Shown piece by piece: positions 26,994 to 35,559 of a stretch of 64,000 nt of DNA. The stretch covers positions 248,001-312,000 of the forward strand of contig JHWZ01000001.1 in the NCBI GenBank assembly GCA_000687695.1, read 5' to 3'. How positions within the stretch are numbered: position 1 is the first letter of the stretch; every line of letters starts with the position of its first letter. The notes beneath the pieces were generated by a model, which did no database searches, had not been told where the DNA came from, and worked only from the letters and a program-made list of their open reading frames with translations. The stretch comes from Lachnospiraceae bacterium P6B14. Its GTDB lineage: Bacteria > Bacillota > Clostridia > Lachnospirales > Lachnospiraceae. The translations under genes and the position numbers were made by a program.

Positions 26994-27854
26994 TTACACT
27001 TTTTTTGTCAATCTGTCGGCTAGTCCGGCGAAAGCTGCAAGGTCAAGCTTTTCACCGCGAATAGTCGGCGAGAGTCCCTCGGCTTCGATAGCCTTTTGGA
27101 TAGTCTCCTTCTCAAAGCTGATCTCCGCGCTGCCGCTTATCGCGTTTACCAACGTCTTTCTTCTCTGGGCAAAGGCCGCCTTGATCAGGGAAAACATCAG
27201 CTTTTCATCCTTCGCTTTTACGGGCGGATCCTGTCTTGTCGTGAGTCTGATCACGGCAGAGGCCACCTTCGGGCGAGGGGTGAAACAGTTTTGGGGAACG
27301 TTTGCAGCGAGATAGATATCAGCGTAGTACTGCACAGCCAAGGAGATGGCTCCGCAGTCTTTGTCACCGGGCTTTGACATCATTCGGTCCGCTACTTCCT
27401 TCTGAACCATGACCGTTATACTTTCGATCGGGGCGTGGGTCTCGAGAAGCTCCATAAGGATCGGTGTTGTTATGTAGTAGGGGAGATTGGCAACAACCTT
27501 GATGGGGCGTCCGCCATTTTTTTCCTCCGCGATACGCGTGATATCCTGCTTAAGGATGTCTCCCGTTATGAGTTCCAGATTGTCATAAACAGGCATCAAC
27601 TCGCGTTCAATGATATCAGCCAGATCGTAGTCGAGCTCGACGGCGAGTACCTTCCCGGCGTTATCGCACAGGGCACGCGTGAGCGTACCGAGGCCCGGGC
27701 CGATCTCGAGGACAAAGTCGTCCTTTGTCACGTCTGCGGCGGCGATGATCTTATCGAGAACGCGGGGGTCGGTTAAGAAGTTCTGGCCGAAGCGTTTGCG
27801 GGCGTGGACGTCGTATCGTTTTATAAGGTCGTAGGTTGCTGAAATATAATCCAT
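26994..27854 (-). CDS. rsmA: 16S rRNA dimethyladenosine transferase
   Basis: The 286-aa KsgA enzyme dimethylates A1518 and A1519 of 16S rRNA. Motifs are RFGQNFLTD at the N terminus, the SAM site LEIGPGLGTLT, and the catalytic NLPYYITTPI. The start at 27854 is chosen because AGGAGAGA lies 7 nt upstream; the frame stays open 23 codons further but that part falls in a structured palindrome and looks non-coding. It lies downstream of tatD on the same strand, as is common in Firmicutes. Confidence 0.95.
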   Translation of the reverse strand: MDYISATYDLIKRYDVHARKRFGQNFLTDPRVLDKIIAAADVTKDDFVLEIGPGLGTLTRALCDNAGKVLAVELDYDLADIIERELMPVYDNLELITGDILKQDITRIAEEKNGGRPIKVVANLPYYITTPILMELLETHAPIESITVMVQKEVADRMMSKPGDKDCGAISLAVQYYADIYLAANVPQNCFTPRPKVASAVIRLTTRQDPPVKAKDEKLMFSLIKAAFAQRRKTLVNAISGSAEISFEKETIQKAIEAEGLSPTIRGEKLDLAAFAGLADRLTKKV

Positions 27855-27870
27855 GGAACAGTCTCTCCTA

Positions 27871-28028
27871 AAGGCATCCGCCCGGGTGTCTGACGTTTTC
27901 ATTCGGGACTTCGCTTTCGCCATTCGGATACGTAGCAGTGCATGGCACCAAAATACGGTGCCTACGCACTGACGTATCCGACAGGTCCCTCATAAAAACA
28001 TCAGACAACCCTTGGCTTCGGATGGTTT
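27871..28028 (-). repeat. Family A branched palindrome between tatD and rsmA
   Basis: A 16-bp stem (27887-27902 with 27992-28007) has two G-U pairs only if the minus strand is the RNA. GGGAC/GTCCC continues it. The long arm (CGGATACG with CGTATCCG, then CAGTGC/GCACTG, then GGCACC/GGTGCC around 27924-27980) has internal loops GTA and AT. A short GCGAAAGC hairpin with a GNRA loop follows on the minus strand. It begins about 16 nt after the tatD stop. Confidence 0.85.
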
Positions 28029-28044
28029 AAAGGTTTCTTCGTTA

Positions 28045-28824
28045 TTATTGCTTTTTTATGCTATACACTTTATATGCACTTTGAGTCGTTGTTTTTATGA
28101 CTTCTTCTACTGATACTCCCTTAATTTCAGATATTTTAGTTGCGACTAAAGGGAGGAGCGATGAGTCATTTCTTTTACCTCTGTGAGGTTCGGGGGCAAG
28201 GTATGGACAATCGGTTTCAAGGACTATACTTGTAAGTGGGATAGCCTCTACTGTTTCTATCAGCTTGCGGGCATTTTTGAAAGTGATGACACCTCCGACG
28301 CCGATATAAAAGCCCATATCCACATACTGTCGCGCCTGCTCGGCAGAGTAGGAATAACAGTGGATGATGCCACCGCATTCAGCTGCTTTTTCTTCACGTA
28401 TTATGTTCATTGTGTCAGCTGCAGCCTCGCGACTGTGTACTACTATCGGAAGTTCCATTTCCTTTGCAAGCGCGATCTGAGCCCGAAACCATTCCTGTTG
28501 ACTTTGGTTTTCCTCTTCGGATTCTGACCAGTGATAGTCGAGTCCTATCTCTCCGATGGCTACAACCTTGTTATCCTTTGCATGTTCGTATAACCAATCA
28601 ATATTATCCTTTGGCATCCCTTTAGTGTCACTCGGATGGAAGCCGATAGCGGCATAAATAAAAGAGTGTTTTTCTGCTAATTTTAATGTATTTTTACAGG
28701 TTTGTATATCGACTCCAATATTTACAACATTCCCTATATTATGCGAAGACAGACCGGAAAGTATTTCTTCCCGGTCTGCATTAAATGCTTCATCATCATA
28801 GTGTGCATGAGTATCAAAAATCAT
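28045..28824 (-). CDS. tatD: TatD family metal-dependent nuclease
   Basis: The TIM-barrel metal hydrolase carries the TatD metal ligands: FDTHAHYDD at the N terminus, GEIGLDYHW, PIVVHSREA, IIHCYSYS and LETDCPYLAP. The family has 3'-5' DNase/RNase activity. Length (259 aa) is normal. The second Met (28824) is preferred because AAGG lies about 12 nt upstream, while the first (28836) has it directly adjacent. It is followed by a family A palindrome and rsmA. Confidence 0.93.
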   Translation of the reverse strand: MIFDTHAHYDDEAFNADREEILSGLSSHNIGNVVNIGVDIQTCKNTLKLAEKHSFIYAAIGFHPSDTKGMPKDNIDWLYEHAKDNKVVAIGEIGLDYHWSESEEENQSQQEWFRAQIALAKEMELPIVVHSREAAADTMNIIREEKAAECGGIIHCYSYSAEQARQYVDMGFYIGVGGVITFKNARKLIETVEAIPLTSIVLETDCPYLAPEPHRGKRNDSSLLPLVATKISEIKGVSVEEVIKTTTQSAYKVYSIKKQ

Positions 28825-28886
28825 GTTATTATTCATCCTTTTCAGGCGTAATTATAATTTGATTTTTACCATCAATTTAACACGCC

Positions 28887-30851
28887 TTAACAAATCTCAG
28901 ATCCTGACGGAACACTCTTTTCAGGTGTCATAAGAACTACATTTCCGTCCGCATCCTCGGCACATAAAAGCATACCTTCCGAAAGCACTCCGGCAAGCTT
29001 GGCAGGCTTCAAGTTTACGAGCACCATGACCTTTTTACCAACCATCTCTTCAGGTGAGTACCATTTTTTGATACCGGATACGATCTGGCGTGTCTGAGAT
29101 CCGATCTTCACCTGTGAACAAAGAAGCTTTTTGGAGTTCTCCACTTCCTTACACTCGATGATCTCGCCTACCTGGAACTGCATCTTCATGAAATCATCGT
29201 AGCTTATTTCAGGCTTAGCTTCGATGTCGATACCTTCCTCATCGGAAGCAGCATCAGCTGCACCGCCCTGTGAAGCCTCCAGCGCGAGAACCTTGTCCAT
29301 TACCTCATTTACATCGAGGCGCTGGAAAAGAATCTCCGGTGCATCAGTAACCTTTGTTCCCGATACGTACTGTCCGAAGCCCTTTTCCAAAAGCTCATCA
29401 AGATCACAGGCTTTGGCATTTATCTGAGAAAGGATCTTTTCAGCCGTCTCAGGCATAAAGGATGAGAGCAGGTTCGCACTGATCCTGATACCCTCGATCA
29501 GATTGTAAAGTACGGTCGCCAGACGATCCTTTTTCGCATCATCCTTTGCGAGTACCCACGGCTCCGTCTCATCGATGTATTTGTTGCATCGCTTAAGCAG
29601 AGTGAATATCTCCGTGATCGCATCTGCCACGCGGAGCTTGTCCATTTTTTCAACGACCTTGGCAGGTGTGGAATTGGCAACAGCCTTCAGATCGTCATCA
29701 ACAGGCTCTGTTACACCCTTATCCTCAACCACGCCTCCGAAGTACTTGTTACTCATGGAGATCGTGCGGTTTACGAGGTTACCGAGAACGTTCGCAAGAT
29801 CTGAATTATTCCTCTCGACCACGAGCTCCCAGGTAATACTTCCGTCGTTATCGAACGGCATCTCATGTACAAGGAAATATCTGACCGCATCGACACCAAA
29901 TATGTCCACGAGGTCATCTGCATAGATAACATTTCCCTTACTCTTACTCATCTTATCATTGTTTGTGAGAAGCCACGGATGACCGAATACCTGCTTCGGC
30001 AAAGGTACATCCAAAGCCATGAGCATGATCGGCCAGTATATGGTGTGGAATCTGAGGATATCCTTTCCGATCAGGTGCAGATCTGCCGGCCAGTAACGAT
30101 AAAGCTCACCATGGTTTCCGTCAGCATCGTATTCAACACCGGTGATATAGTTGCTGAGTGCGTCGATCCACACATACACGATGTGGCCCGGATCGAAATC
30201 AACCGGGATACCCCATTTGAAGCTCGTACGGGATACACACAGATCCTGCAGACCAGGCTTGATAAAATTGTTTATCATCTCATTTTTGCGAGACTCCGGC
30301 TGGATAAACTCGGGATGTTCCTCGATATGCTTTGCAAGACGGTCCTGATATTTGGACAGTCTTAAGAAATATGCCTCCTCCTTTGCGGGCTGTACCTCTC
30401 GTCCGCAGTCAGGACATTTGCCGTCTACAAGCTGACTCTGTGTAAAAAATGACTCGCACGGAGTACAATAGAGGCCTTCATACTCGCCTTTATAAATGTC
30501 ATCCTGCTCGTAAAGCTTTTTGAATATCTTTTTGATCTGCTCCTCATGATCCGGATCCGTCGTACGGATGAATCGGTCATAGGAGGTGTTCATCATATCC
30601 CATATCCTTTTTATCTCGCCGGCCACATTGTCCACGAACTCCTTCGGTGTGACACCGGCCTCGGCCGCCTTCAGCTCAACCTTCTGTCCGTGCTCATCGG
30701 TTCCTGTCTGAAAGCGCACATCATAACCCTGAAACCTCTTGAAACGCACGATTGCGTCAGCAAGCACGACCTCATAGGTATTTCCTATGTGGGGCTTACC
30801 TGAGGTATAGGTGATCGCTGTTGTTAAGTAGTATTTTCCTTTGTTTGCCAT
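28887..30851 (-). CDS. metG: Methionyl-tRNA synthetase
   Basis: The 654-aa class I synthetase charges tRNA-Met. It has the HIGH-type motif KPHIGNTYE near the start, a zinc knuckle with paired Cys (CTPC and CPDC, about 127-147), and KMSKS in DKMSKSKGNV (about 298). The C-terminal 105 residues (about 549-654) are the EMAP/Arc1p-like tRNA-binding domain used for dimerisation in long MetRS. A good ribosome site (CGGAGG) lies before the ATG. It has its own promoter and a 50-nt leader with a CAGG/CCTG hairpin, not a T-box. Confidence 0.96.
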   Translation of the reverse strand: MANKGKYYLTTAITYTSGKPHIGNTYEVVLADAIVRFKRFQGYDVRFQTGTDEHGQKVELKAAEAGVTPKEFVDNVAGEIKRIWDMMNTSYDRFIRTTDPDHEEQIKKIFKKLYEQDDIYKGEYEGLYCTPCESFFTQSQLVDGKCPDCGREVQPAKEEAYFLRLSKYQDRLAKHIEEHPEFIQPESRKNEMINNFIKPGLQDLCVSRTSFKWGIPVDFDPGHIVYVWIDALSNYITGVEYDADGNHGELYRYWPADLHLIGKDILRFHTIYWPIMLMALDVPLPKQVFGHPWLLTNNDKMSKSKGNVIYADDLVDIFGVDAVRYFLVHEMPFDNDGSITWELVVERNNSDLANVLGNLVNRTISMSNKYFGGVVEDKGVTEPVDDDLKAVANSTPAKVVEKMDKLRVADAITEIFTLLKRCNKYIDETEPWVLAKDDAKKDRLATVLYNLIEGIRISANLLSSFMPETAEKILSQINAKACDLDELLEKGFGQYVSGTKVTDAPEILFQRLDVNEVMDKVLALEASQGGAADAASDEEGIDIEAKPEISYDDFMKMQFQVGEIIECKEVENSKKLLCSQVKIGSQTRQIVSGIKKWYSPEEMVGKKVMVLVNLKPAKLAGVLSEGMLLCAEDADGNVVLMTPEKSVPSGSEIC

Positions 30852-30901
30852 AATAAAACCTCCGTTCCGCAGGACGTATGGGCCCTGCCGATGATTGCCC
30901 T

Positions 30902-30930
30902 ATTCTAACACATCAGTCTGAATAATGCAA
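30902..30930 (-). promoter_or_regulatory. metG promoter
   Basis: On the minus strand TTGCAT (30925-30930) and TAGAAT (30902-30907) are 17 bp apart, in the gap after the pyruvate-kinase-like gene. Confidence 0.78.
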
Positions 30931-30974
30931 GAAAAACCTTCATTAAATACGATATCGTTTTACATCATCTCACC

Positions 30975-32024
30975 TTAAATATCAAGCAATTCTTTTATAT
31001 GCGGATCCGATGTCATAAGAGCGGTCTGAGCCGTCTTTGTCAGATACCTCATAGCACGGACCGGATACGCTCCGATCGCAGTCTCGCCGGTAAGCATCAA
31101 AGCCGATGCCCCGTCCTGAACAGCATTATAGATATCGGAAACCTCGGCCCTGGTCGGAACCGGATTCTGCTCCATCGAATGTAGAAACTGAGTTGCTACA
31201 AGGAATGGTTTATCAGCATGACGGCATACCTGAGCGATCTCTTTTTGTACCTTCGGCAGTTCCCAAAGAGGAAACGCATTTCCCAGATCACCTCTCGCCA
31301 CAACTACCATATCGCTGATCTCGGCAATCTCACCTATATGCTCATATCCTGCTCTATTCTCGATTTTTGAAAAAATACGAACATCATCCGCGTCATTTTT
31401 TCTGAGCTCTTCTTTTAACAGTTGTATGTCTCCGGCACCCCTTACAAAAGGAAGCATAACACCGGTCACACCATACTGACGGATGAGTTTTAACTGCTTT
31501 CTGTCCGCTTCAGTAAGGGTGGCTGCATCCGTCTCCTCATCCGCGATCGAGATATTTTTTCTTGAAATAAGACGCCCGCCGCGAATAACTTTACAGTTCA
31601 CGCTAACAACCTGCTTTTCTCCCTTTGAGGCACCTTTCGGTGTACCCTCATATACTTTCAGAACTTCAAGCTTGAGCTTTCCGTCATCTATCAAAAGCTC
31701 ATCGCCCTCCCGGATCGCATCGAGCATGACCTGCGGGATTGGAATATCCTCTCCGAAACCGAGTTTTACCTTATGTCCTTCCTTAAGCTCCAACGGCTTT
31801 TTCAAATCTCCGATCCGTCGCTCCGGCCCCTGCAGATCGATAAGAAGTTCAGGCTTCACACCAACTGCATCGGCAGCCTTAAAAACACGGCCTATCGGAA
31901 GCGATGCCTCGGAAAGAGACTGATGTGCGAGATTCAGTCGCATACCGGTCATCCCATATTCAAACATTTTTTTTAGTGTATCCTTGTCATCACATGATGA
32001 TCCGAGCGTTCCGTAATACTCCAT
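30975..32024 (-). CDS. Short pyruvate kinase-like protein without the C-terminal domain
   Basis: The 349-aa protein keeps the pyruvate kinase barrel: the catalytic Lys and metal ligand region IFSKIENRAG, VVARGDLG, and PVPTRAEVSDIYNAV followed by GASALMLTGETAIG. The N-terminal motif reads MTGMRLNLAH rather than the usual ARLNFSHG. A reduced B domain is present (about 65-165). The protein ends after the barrel, so the C-terminal allosteric domain is missing. It may be a paralogue with a different or unregulated activity, with a full pyk elsewhere. AGGAGGAG precedes the ATG. Confidence 0.8.
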   Translation of the reverse strand: MEYYGTLGSSCDDKDTLKKMFEYGMTGMRLNLAHQSLSEASLPIGRVFKAADAVGVKPELLIDLQGPERRIGDLKKPLELKEGHKVKLGFGEDIPIPQVMLDAIREGDELLIDDGKLKLEVLKVYEGTPKGASKGEKQVVSVNCKVIRGGRLISRKNISIADEETDAATLTEADRKQLKLIRQYGVTGVMLPFVRGAGDIQLLKEELRKNDADDVRIFSKIENRAGYEHIGEIAEISDMVVVARGDLGNAFPLWELPKVQKEIAQVCRHADKPFLVATQFLHSMEQNPVPTRAEVSDIYNAVQDGASALMLTGETAIGAYPVRAMRYLTKTAQTALMTSDPHIKELLDI

Positions 32025-32063
32025 CTTATCTCCTCCTAAGTTTATTGAGATATTTCATACATG

Positions 32064-32092
32064 ATTATACTAAAAAAGCCTCGCAAACGCAA
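32064..32092 (-). promoter_or_regulatory. Pyruvate-kinase-like gene promoter inside a terminator
   Basis: On the minus strand TTGCGT (32087-32092) and TATAAT (32064-32069) are 17 bp apart. The -35 box and spacer are the terminator hairpin of the upstream HAD gene. Confidence 0.65.
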
Positions 32093-32099
32093 GGCTTAA
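32070..32099 (-). terminator. Terminator after the HAD gene
   Basis: On the minus strand AAGCCTTGC and GCGAGGCTT form a stem around GTTT, followed by TTTTTAG. It ends the metK-tRNA-HAD transcript and overlaps the next promoter. Confidence 0.8.
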
Positions 32100-32101
32100 A
32101 T

Positions 32102-32701
32102 TCATACTCCGAGACCATCCAGTTCCGCTTTCAGATCCTCATATCCGGTAAATCGAATTCCGGTGATACCGAGTCTGTTTGCAGTCTCAATATTCGCTTC
32201 ATTATCATCAATAAAAATACACTCCTCGGCATGCAATCGGTAACGGTCCATCAGCATATGAAAGATCTTCTCGCCCGGTTTTGTAAGTCCGACTCGCGCC
32301 GAAATAATGTAACCATCCATTTCTTTCAAAAATGAAAACTTCGGCCAGTGTATATCAGCCAGCTTCGCCGGATAGTTTGAAAGCAAAAATACCTTGTACC
32401 CTTTTTCCTTCATCTCCATAACGAGGGGATAAGCAAAGTCATACTCGGAGACTATGGCCTCGATATTTGTCCAAAAAGCAGTTATCTCATTTTTTAAGTC
32501 GGGATATTTTTCACAGAAAAATGCGCAGGCCTCGTCCATGTCTTTCCTGCCTGCATCCATATCTTCCCAGAAGTCGGTAAAGATCATGTTATCGGTAAGA
32601 AACCTGATCGTCTCTTCAGAAAAGCCGAGATCGCGCATATAGTCCTGATGGCGGAAATCGATCAGGGTGTCGCCAACATCAAAGATAACGTTCTTAATCA
32701 T
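32102..32701 (-). CDS. HAD-superfamily hydrolase
   Basis: The 199-aa HAD-IA phosphatase-like protein has motif I FDVGDTL with the nucleophilic Asp, a helical cap (about 20-90), motif II in VFLLSNYPA, motif III Lys in GLTKPGEKIF, and motif IV FIDDNEANIETA. It should hydrolyse a small phosphorylated metabolite, but the substrate is unknown. AAAGGTGA precedes the ATG, 20 nt after tRNA-Arg, so it is probably co-transcribed with metK and the tRNA. Confidence 0.85.
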   Translation of the reverse strand: MIKNVIFDVGDTLIDFRHQDYMRDLGFSEETIRFLTDNMIFTDFWEDMDAGRKDMDEACAFFCEKYPDLKNEITAFWTNIEAIVSEYDFAYPLVMEMKEKGYKVFLLSNYPAKLADIHWPKFSFLKEMDGYIISARVGLTKPGEKIFHMLMDRYRLHAEECIFIDDNEANIETANRLGITGIRFTGYEDLKAELDGLGV

Positions 32702-32720
32702 AGAATCACCTTTCGACGAG

Positions 32721-32792
32721 TACTCCTGGCGGGAATCGAACCCACAACTGCCCCTTAGGAGGGGGCTGTTATATCCATTTAACTACAGGAGC
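32721..32792 (-). tRNA. tRNA-Arg (CCU anticodon)
   Basis: A 72-nt cloverleaf is visible. The acceptor GCTCCTG pairs with CAGGAGT (first pair G-U). The anticodon stem GCCCC/GGGGC has loop CTCCTAA, giving anticodon CCU. The T arm GTGGG/CCCGC has loop TTCGATT. CCA is not encoded. Its 5' end lies in the conserved left boundary of a family B palindrome. It reads AGG codons. Confidence 0.95.
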
Positions 32793-32925
32793 GCATAAGG
32801 CGTGAGTGTGCGCGGCTGATGAGACTGCTGCATGCTTGCATGCATGGAGTCTCATCCGCGCGCACGTGAACCCAACGTACCACGAGAAGTCGCAGACTTC
32901 GAGTTGGCGCGTTGGACTCACGCCT
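32788..32925. repeat. Family B branched palindrome between metK and tRNA-Arg
   Basis: The closing stem AGGCGTGAGT (32798-32807) pairs perfectly with ACTCACGCCT (32916-32925). Inside are an 8-9-bp plus 9-bp hairpin (32808-32826 with 32848-32865) capped by a GCATGC-rich loop, and GAAGTC/GACTTC (32885-32890 with 32894-32899). The left boundary GGAGCGCATAAGGCGTGAG and the block CCAACGTACCACGAG (32872-32886) match the copy at 4.4 kb. It ends 5 nt from the metK stop. Confidence 0.82.
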
Positions 32926-32930
32926 CTAAA

Positions 32931-34163
32931 TTACAAATACTTTTTAAGGGCATCGACCTTATCGAGCTTCTCCCAAGGCACGTCAATATCGTGCCTTCCG
33001 AAATGTCCGTAAGCCGCGGTCTGTTTATAGATCGGGCGACGGAGGTCGAGCATTTTTATGATACCTGCCGGACGCAGATCGAAGTTATCAAAGATGATAT
33101 CTACGAGCTTGTCCTCTGGAAGCTTTCCTGTTCCAAATGTATCAATACGAACCGATGTCGGCCATGCAACACCGATCGCGTATGAAAGCTGAACCTCAGC
33201 TCTGTCACAGAGTCCCGCTGCCACGATATTTTTCGCTACATAGCGGGCTGCATATGCACCTGAGCGGTCGACCTTTGTCGGATCTTTTCCGGAGAAAGCG
33301 CCACCGCCATGGCGTCCCATACCACCGTAGGTATCTACGATTATCTTTCTTCCGGTAAGTCCGGCGTCACCGTTAGGACCACCGATCACAAATCTTCCTG
33401 TAGGGTTGATATAGATCCTTGTTTTATCATCGATAAGATCTGATGAAACGATAGGATCGATCACATGCTTTCTGATATCCTCATGGATCTGATGCTGGCT
33501 CACATCCTCACTGTGCTGAGTCGATACCACCAAAGCATCAATCCTTTTTGGCTGTTTGTTTTCATTATACTCAACTGTTACCTGAGTTTTTCCATCGGCA
33601 CGAAGATAAGGAAGCGTGCCATTTTTGCGAACCTCTGTAAGTTTTTTTGCGAGGCTCTGCGCCATGTATGCCGGATATGGCATGTATGTCTCGGTCTCGT
33701 TTGTGGCAAATCCGAACATCATTCCCTGATCGCCGGCACCGATCTTGTCGATCTCGGCATCGGTCATTCCCATGTCGGTTTTGTTGAACACTCCGTCAGC
33801 ATCCGACTCTTGCTTGGTCTCAAGCGAGTTGTCGACACCGAGCGCGATGTCAGCGGACTGTTTGTCAAGCTTTACGATCACTTCACATGTACGACCGTTA
33901 AAGCCCTTTGCTTCGTCGTCATAGCCGATCTCGCAAATGGTATCACGAGCTATTTTCTCAAAATCAGCAGGTCCAAGATTTGCCCCTGTCGTGATCTCTC
34001 CTATGATACATACGAAGTTTGTTGTGATTGCGGTCTCACAAGCCACACGGCTCATGGGATCCTCTCTGTAGATAGCGTCAAGAATTGCATCAGAGATCTG
34101 ATCGCAGATTTTGTCCGGATGTCCTTCAGTTACGGACTCGGACGTAAATAAGATTTTTCCCAT
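32931..34163 (-). CDS. metK: S-adenosylmethionine synthase
   Basis: The 410-aa enzyme makes SAM from ATP and methionine. It has the three-domain MAT pattern: [19 protein letters not shown] at the N terminus, [12 protein letters not shown], and [22 protein letters not shown]. The ATG at 34163 has AAAGGAG upstream; 13 extra in-frame codons lack a ribosome site. The leader (34164-34264) shows no SAM riboswitch core. Downstream lie a family B palindrome, tRNA-Arg and a HAD gene on the same strand. Confidence 0.97.
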   Translation of the reverse strand: MGKILFTSESVTEGHPDKICDQISDAILDAIYREDPMSRVACETAITTNFVCIIGEITTGANLGPADFEKIARDTICEIGYDDEAKGFNGRTCEVIVKLDKQSADIALGVDNSLETKQESDADGVFNKTDMGMTDAEIDKIGAGDQGMMFGFATNETETYMPYPAYMAQSLAKKLTEVRKNGTLPYLRADGKTQVTVEYNENKQPKRIDALVVSTQHSEDVSQHQIHEDIRKHVIDPIVSSDLIDDKTRIYINPTGRFVIGGPNGDAGLTGRKIIVDTYGGMGRHGGGAFSGKDPTKVDRSGAYAARYVAKNIVAAGLCDRAEVQLSYAIGVAWPTSVRIDTFGTGKLPEDKLVDIIFDNFDLRPAGIIKMLDLRRPIYKQTAAYGHFGRHDIDVPWEKLDKVDALKKYL

Positions 34164-34264
34164 GTTCTTTTCTCCTTTCGGTAGCGCTTGTACTCCTCGC
34201 ATCTTCTTTTCGGCGTGATCGAAGACATCGAGAAGGCGAACACGTTTGCATATTAACAGTTACT

Positions 34265-34693
34265 TTATTGGGTTATCCACCTGCTCATCCCGGCACCATG
34301 ATTGCCGAATGGTCTGGTATGGAATCCAAGCTTTTCATAGAATTTTTCTTTGCCCATCGCACTCATAAGATTGACCATGATGGTCTCACCCGGGCCGACC
34401 TGCGTTTCCAGCCATGAAAGAGTGGTCTCGATCAGGCGCCTGCCCAAACCCTTTGACTGATAGGAGGGACGTACGATCACATCGCAAATAAAGTATACAT
34501 AACCCCCGTCTCCGACCACGCGCGTCATACCCACAGGCGTATCACCATCGTACGCGATAACCTTGAACAAAGCATTGTCAAGAGCCGTCCTCGCGCGGTT
34601 CTCCCGGATCAGACAGAAGTCAACACTTCCTCGCAGATCATTATAATCGGTAACGCTGATATCGTGCATCAGCTTAATCTCATTTGATTTCAT
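34265..34693 (-). CDS. GNAT-family N-acetyltransferase
   Basis: The 142-aa protein has the GNAT acetyl-CoA site in VIVRPSYQSKGLGRRLIE (motif A) and the C-terminal YEKLGFHTRP (motif B). The substrate is unknown. The start at 34693 is preferred because an upstream in-frame ATG at 34714 lies inside the promoter. The -10 box is 9 bp from this ATG, leaving 2-3 nt of leader, so the message is nearly leaderless. Confidence 0.85.
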   Translation of the reverse strand: MKSNEIKLMHDISVTDYNDLRGSVDFCLIRENRARTALDNALFKVIAYDGDTPVGMTRVVGDGGYVYFICDVIVRPSYQSKGLGRRLIETTLSWLETQVGPGETIMVNLMSAMGKEKFYEKLGFHTRPFGNHGAGMSRWITQ

Positions 34694-34702
34694 ATAGAGG
34701 AT

Positions 34703-34731
34703 ATTGTACCCCATACACTTAAGGTTGTCAA
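34703..34731 (-). promoter_or_regulatory. Acetyltransferase promoter
   Basis: On the minus strand a perfect TTGACA (34726-34731) and TACAAT (34703-34708) are 17 bp apart, 9 bp before the proposed ATG. Confidence 0.72.
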
Positions 34732-34753
34732 GATATGATTTTTGTCTTTCTTA

Positions 34754-35515
34754 TTATTTATTCTCTCTGAAAAAATCTCCGAGTTTCTGAATCAGTTCAT
34801 CTCTTTTTATTGACTTCAAAAGGTAGCCTGTAGGCTTCAGATCGAGAACCTTTACTATGGAGCCCTTATCACTTTTTCCTGTCAAAAACATAACCGGAAT
34901 ATCCTTAGTATCCTTCTCACTCTTTAACATCTCGAGCACCTGCGGACCACTGGTCACAGGCATCTCATAATCGAGCAGTATCAGGTCTACTTTGTTCTTT
35001 GCAAGCCATGTGATCGCCTGCAATCCCGAATTGACCATAGACACCTTATAAATATCCTTCAACCACTCTCTTATCATATGCATATAGTCAAGATCATCAT
35101 CAACTATCAGAATGTTTTTCTTTAATGAATCAAAAGAAAAACTGGTCATATATCTCTGTATTTTTTGAAGGAAAGAATCCATGTCGAGAGGTCTCTCAAA
35201 CCATTCCCATACCACTGATTTGTCGAGGTATTTTATAGCCACATCATACTCGGCTTTTGAACCTATCAGACACACTGCCTTTTCTTTTTGCATACAGGTA
35301 GTTTTGAGATAAACCAAAAGATCAGTATCTGCCGTAACCGTGTCATCCAAGTATAATATAAAAATATCCGCAGCATCTTCCTGTTGCTGAAGCTTGGTAA
35401 TATCCATGCCACATAATTCAGCATCGATCTCAACTCCCTTTAATTTCATCACGAGGCCTCTGACTATAAATGAGTCACCACTCGCGACGATAGCTGCTAA
35501 CTTGTTCTTTTTCAT
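34754..35515 (-). CDS. Response regulator with two receiver domains and no output domain
   Basis: The 253-aa protein has an N-terminal receiver-like domain (about 1-120) with a poor acidic pocket (VASGDS in place of DD), then a complete receiver (about 132-253). The second has LIVDDDLDY, the phosphoacceptor in LILLDYEMP, Thr in MFLTGKS and Lys in GYLLKS. No DNA-binding or enzymatic domain follows, so it acts through protein contacts. It lies downstream of the hybrid kinase gene and could be its relay target. GGGGGAT precedes the ATG. Confidence 0.9.
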   Translation of the reverse strand: MKKNKLAAIVASGDSFIVRGLVMKLKGVEIDAELCGMDITKLQQQEDAADIFILYLDDTVTADTDLLVYLKTTCMQKEKAVCLIGSKAEYDVAIKYLDKSVVWEWFERPLDMDSFLQKIQRYMTSFSFDSLKKNILIVDDDLDYMHMIREWLKDIYKVSMVNSGLQAITWLAKNKVDLILLDYEMPVTSGPQVLEMLKSEKDTKDIPVMFLTGKSDKGSIVKVLDLKPTGYLLKSIKRDELIQKLGDFFRENK

Positions 35516-35559
35516 TAGTAATCCCCCTGTATCAATTATAATTACTCAGTAAACTTCCC

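Noticed and set aside
27855-27923. N-terminal extension of RsmA by 23 codons
   Set aside because: It runs into the family A palindrome, lacks a ribosome site, and the shorter form matches KsgA length.
34164-34264. SAM riboswitch before metK
   Set aside because: No SAM-I core sequence or matching stem arrangement is present in the 101-nt gap.
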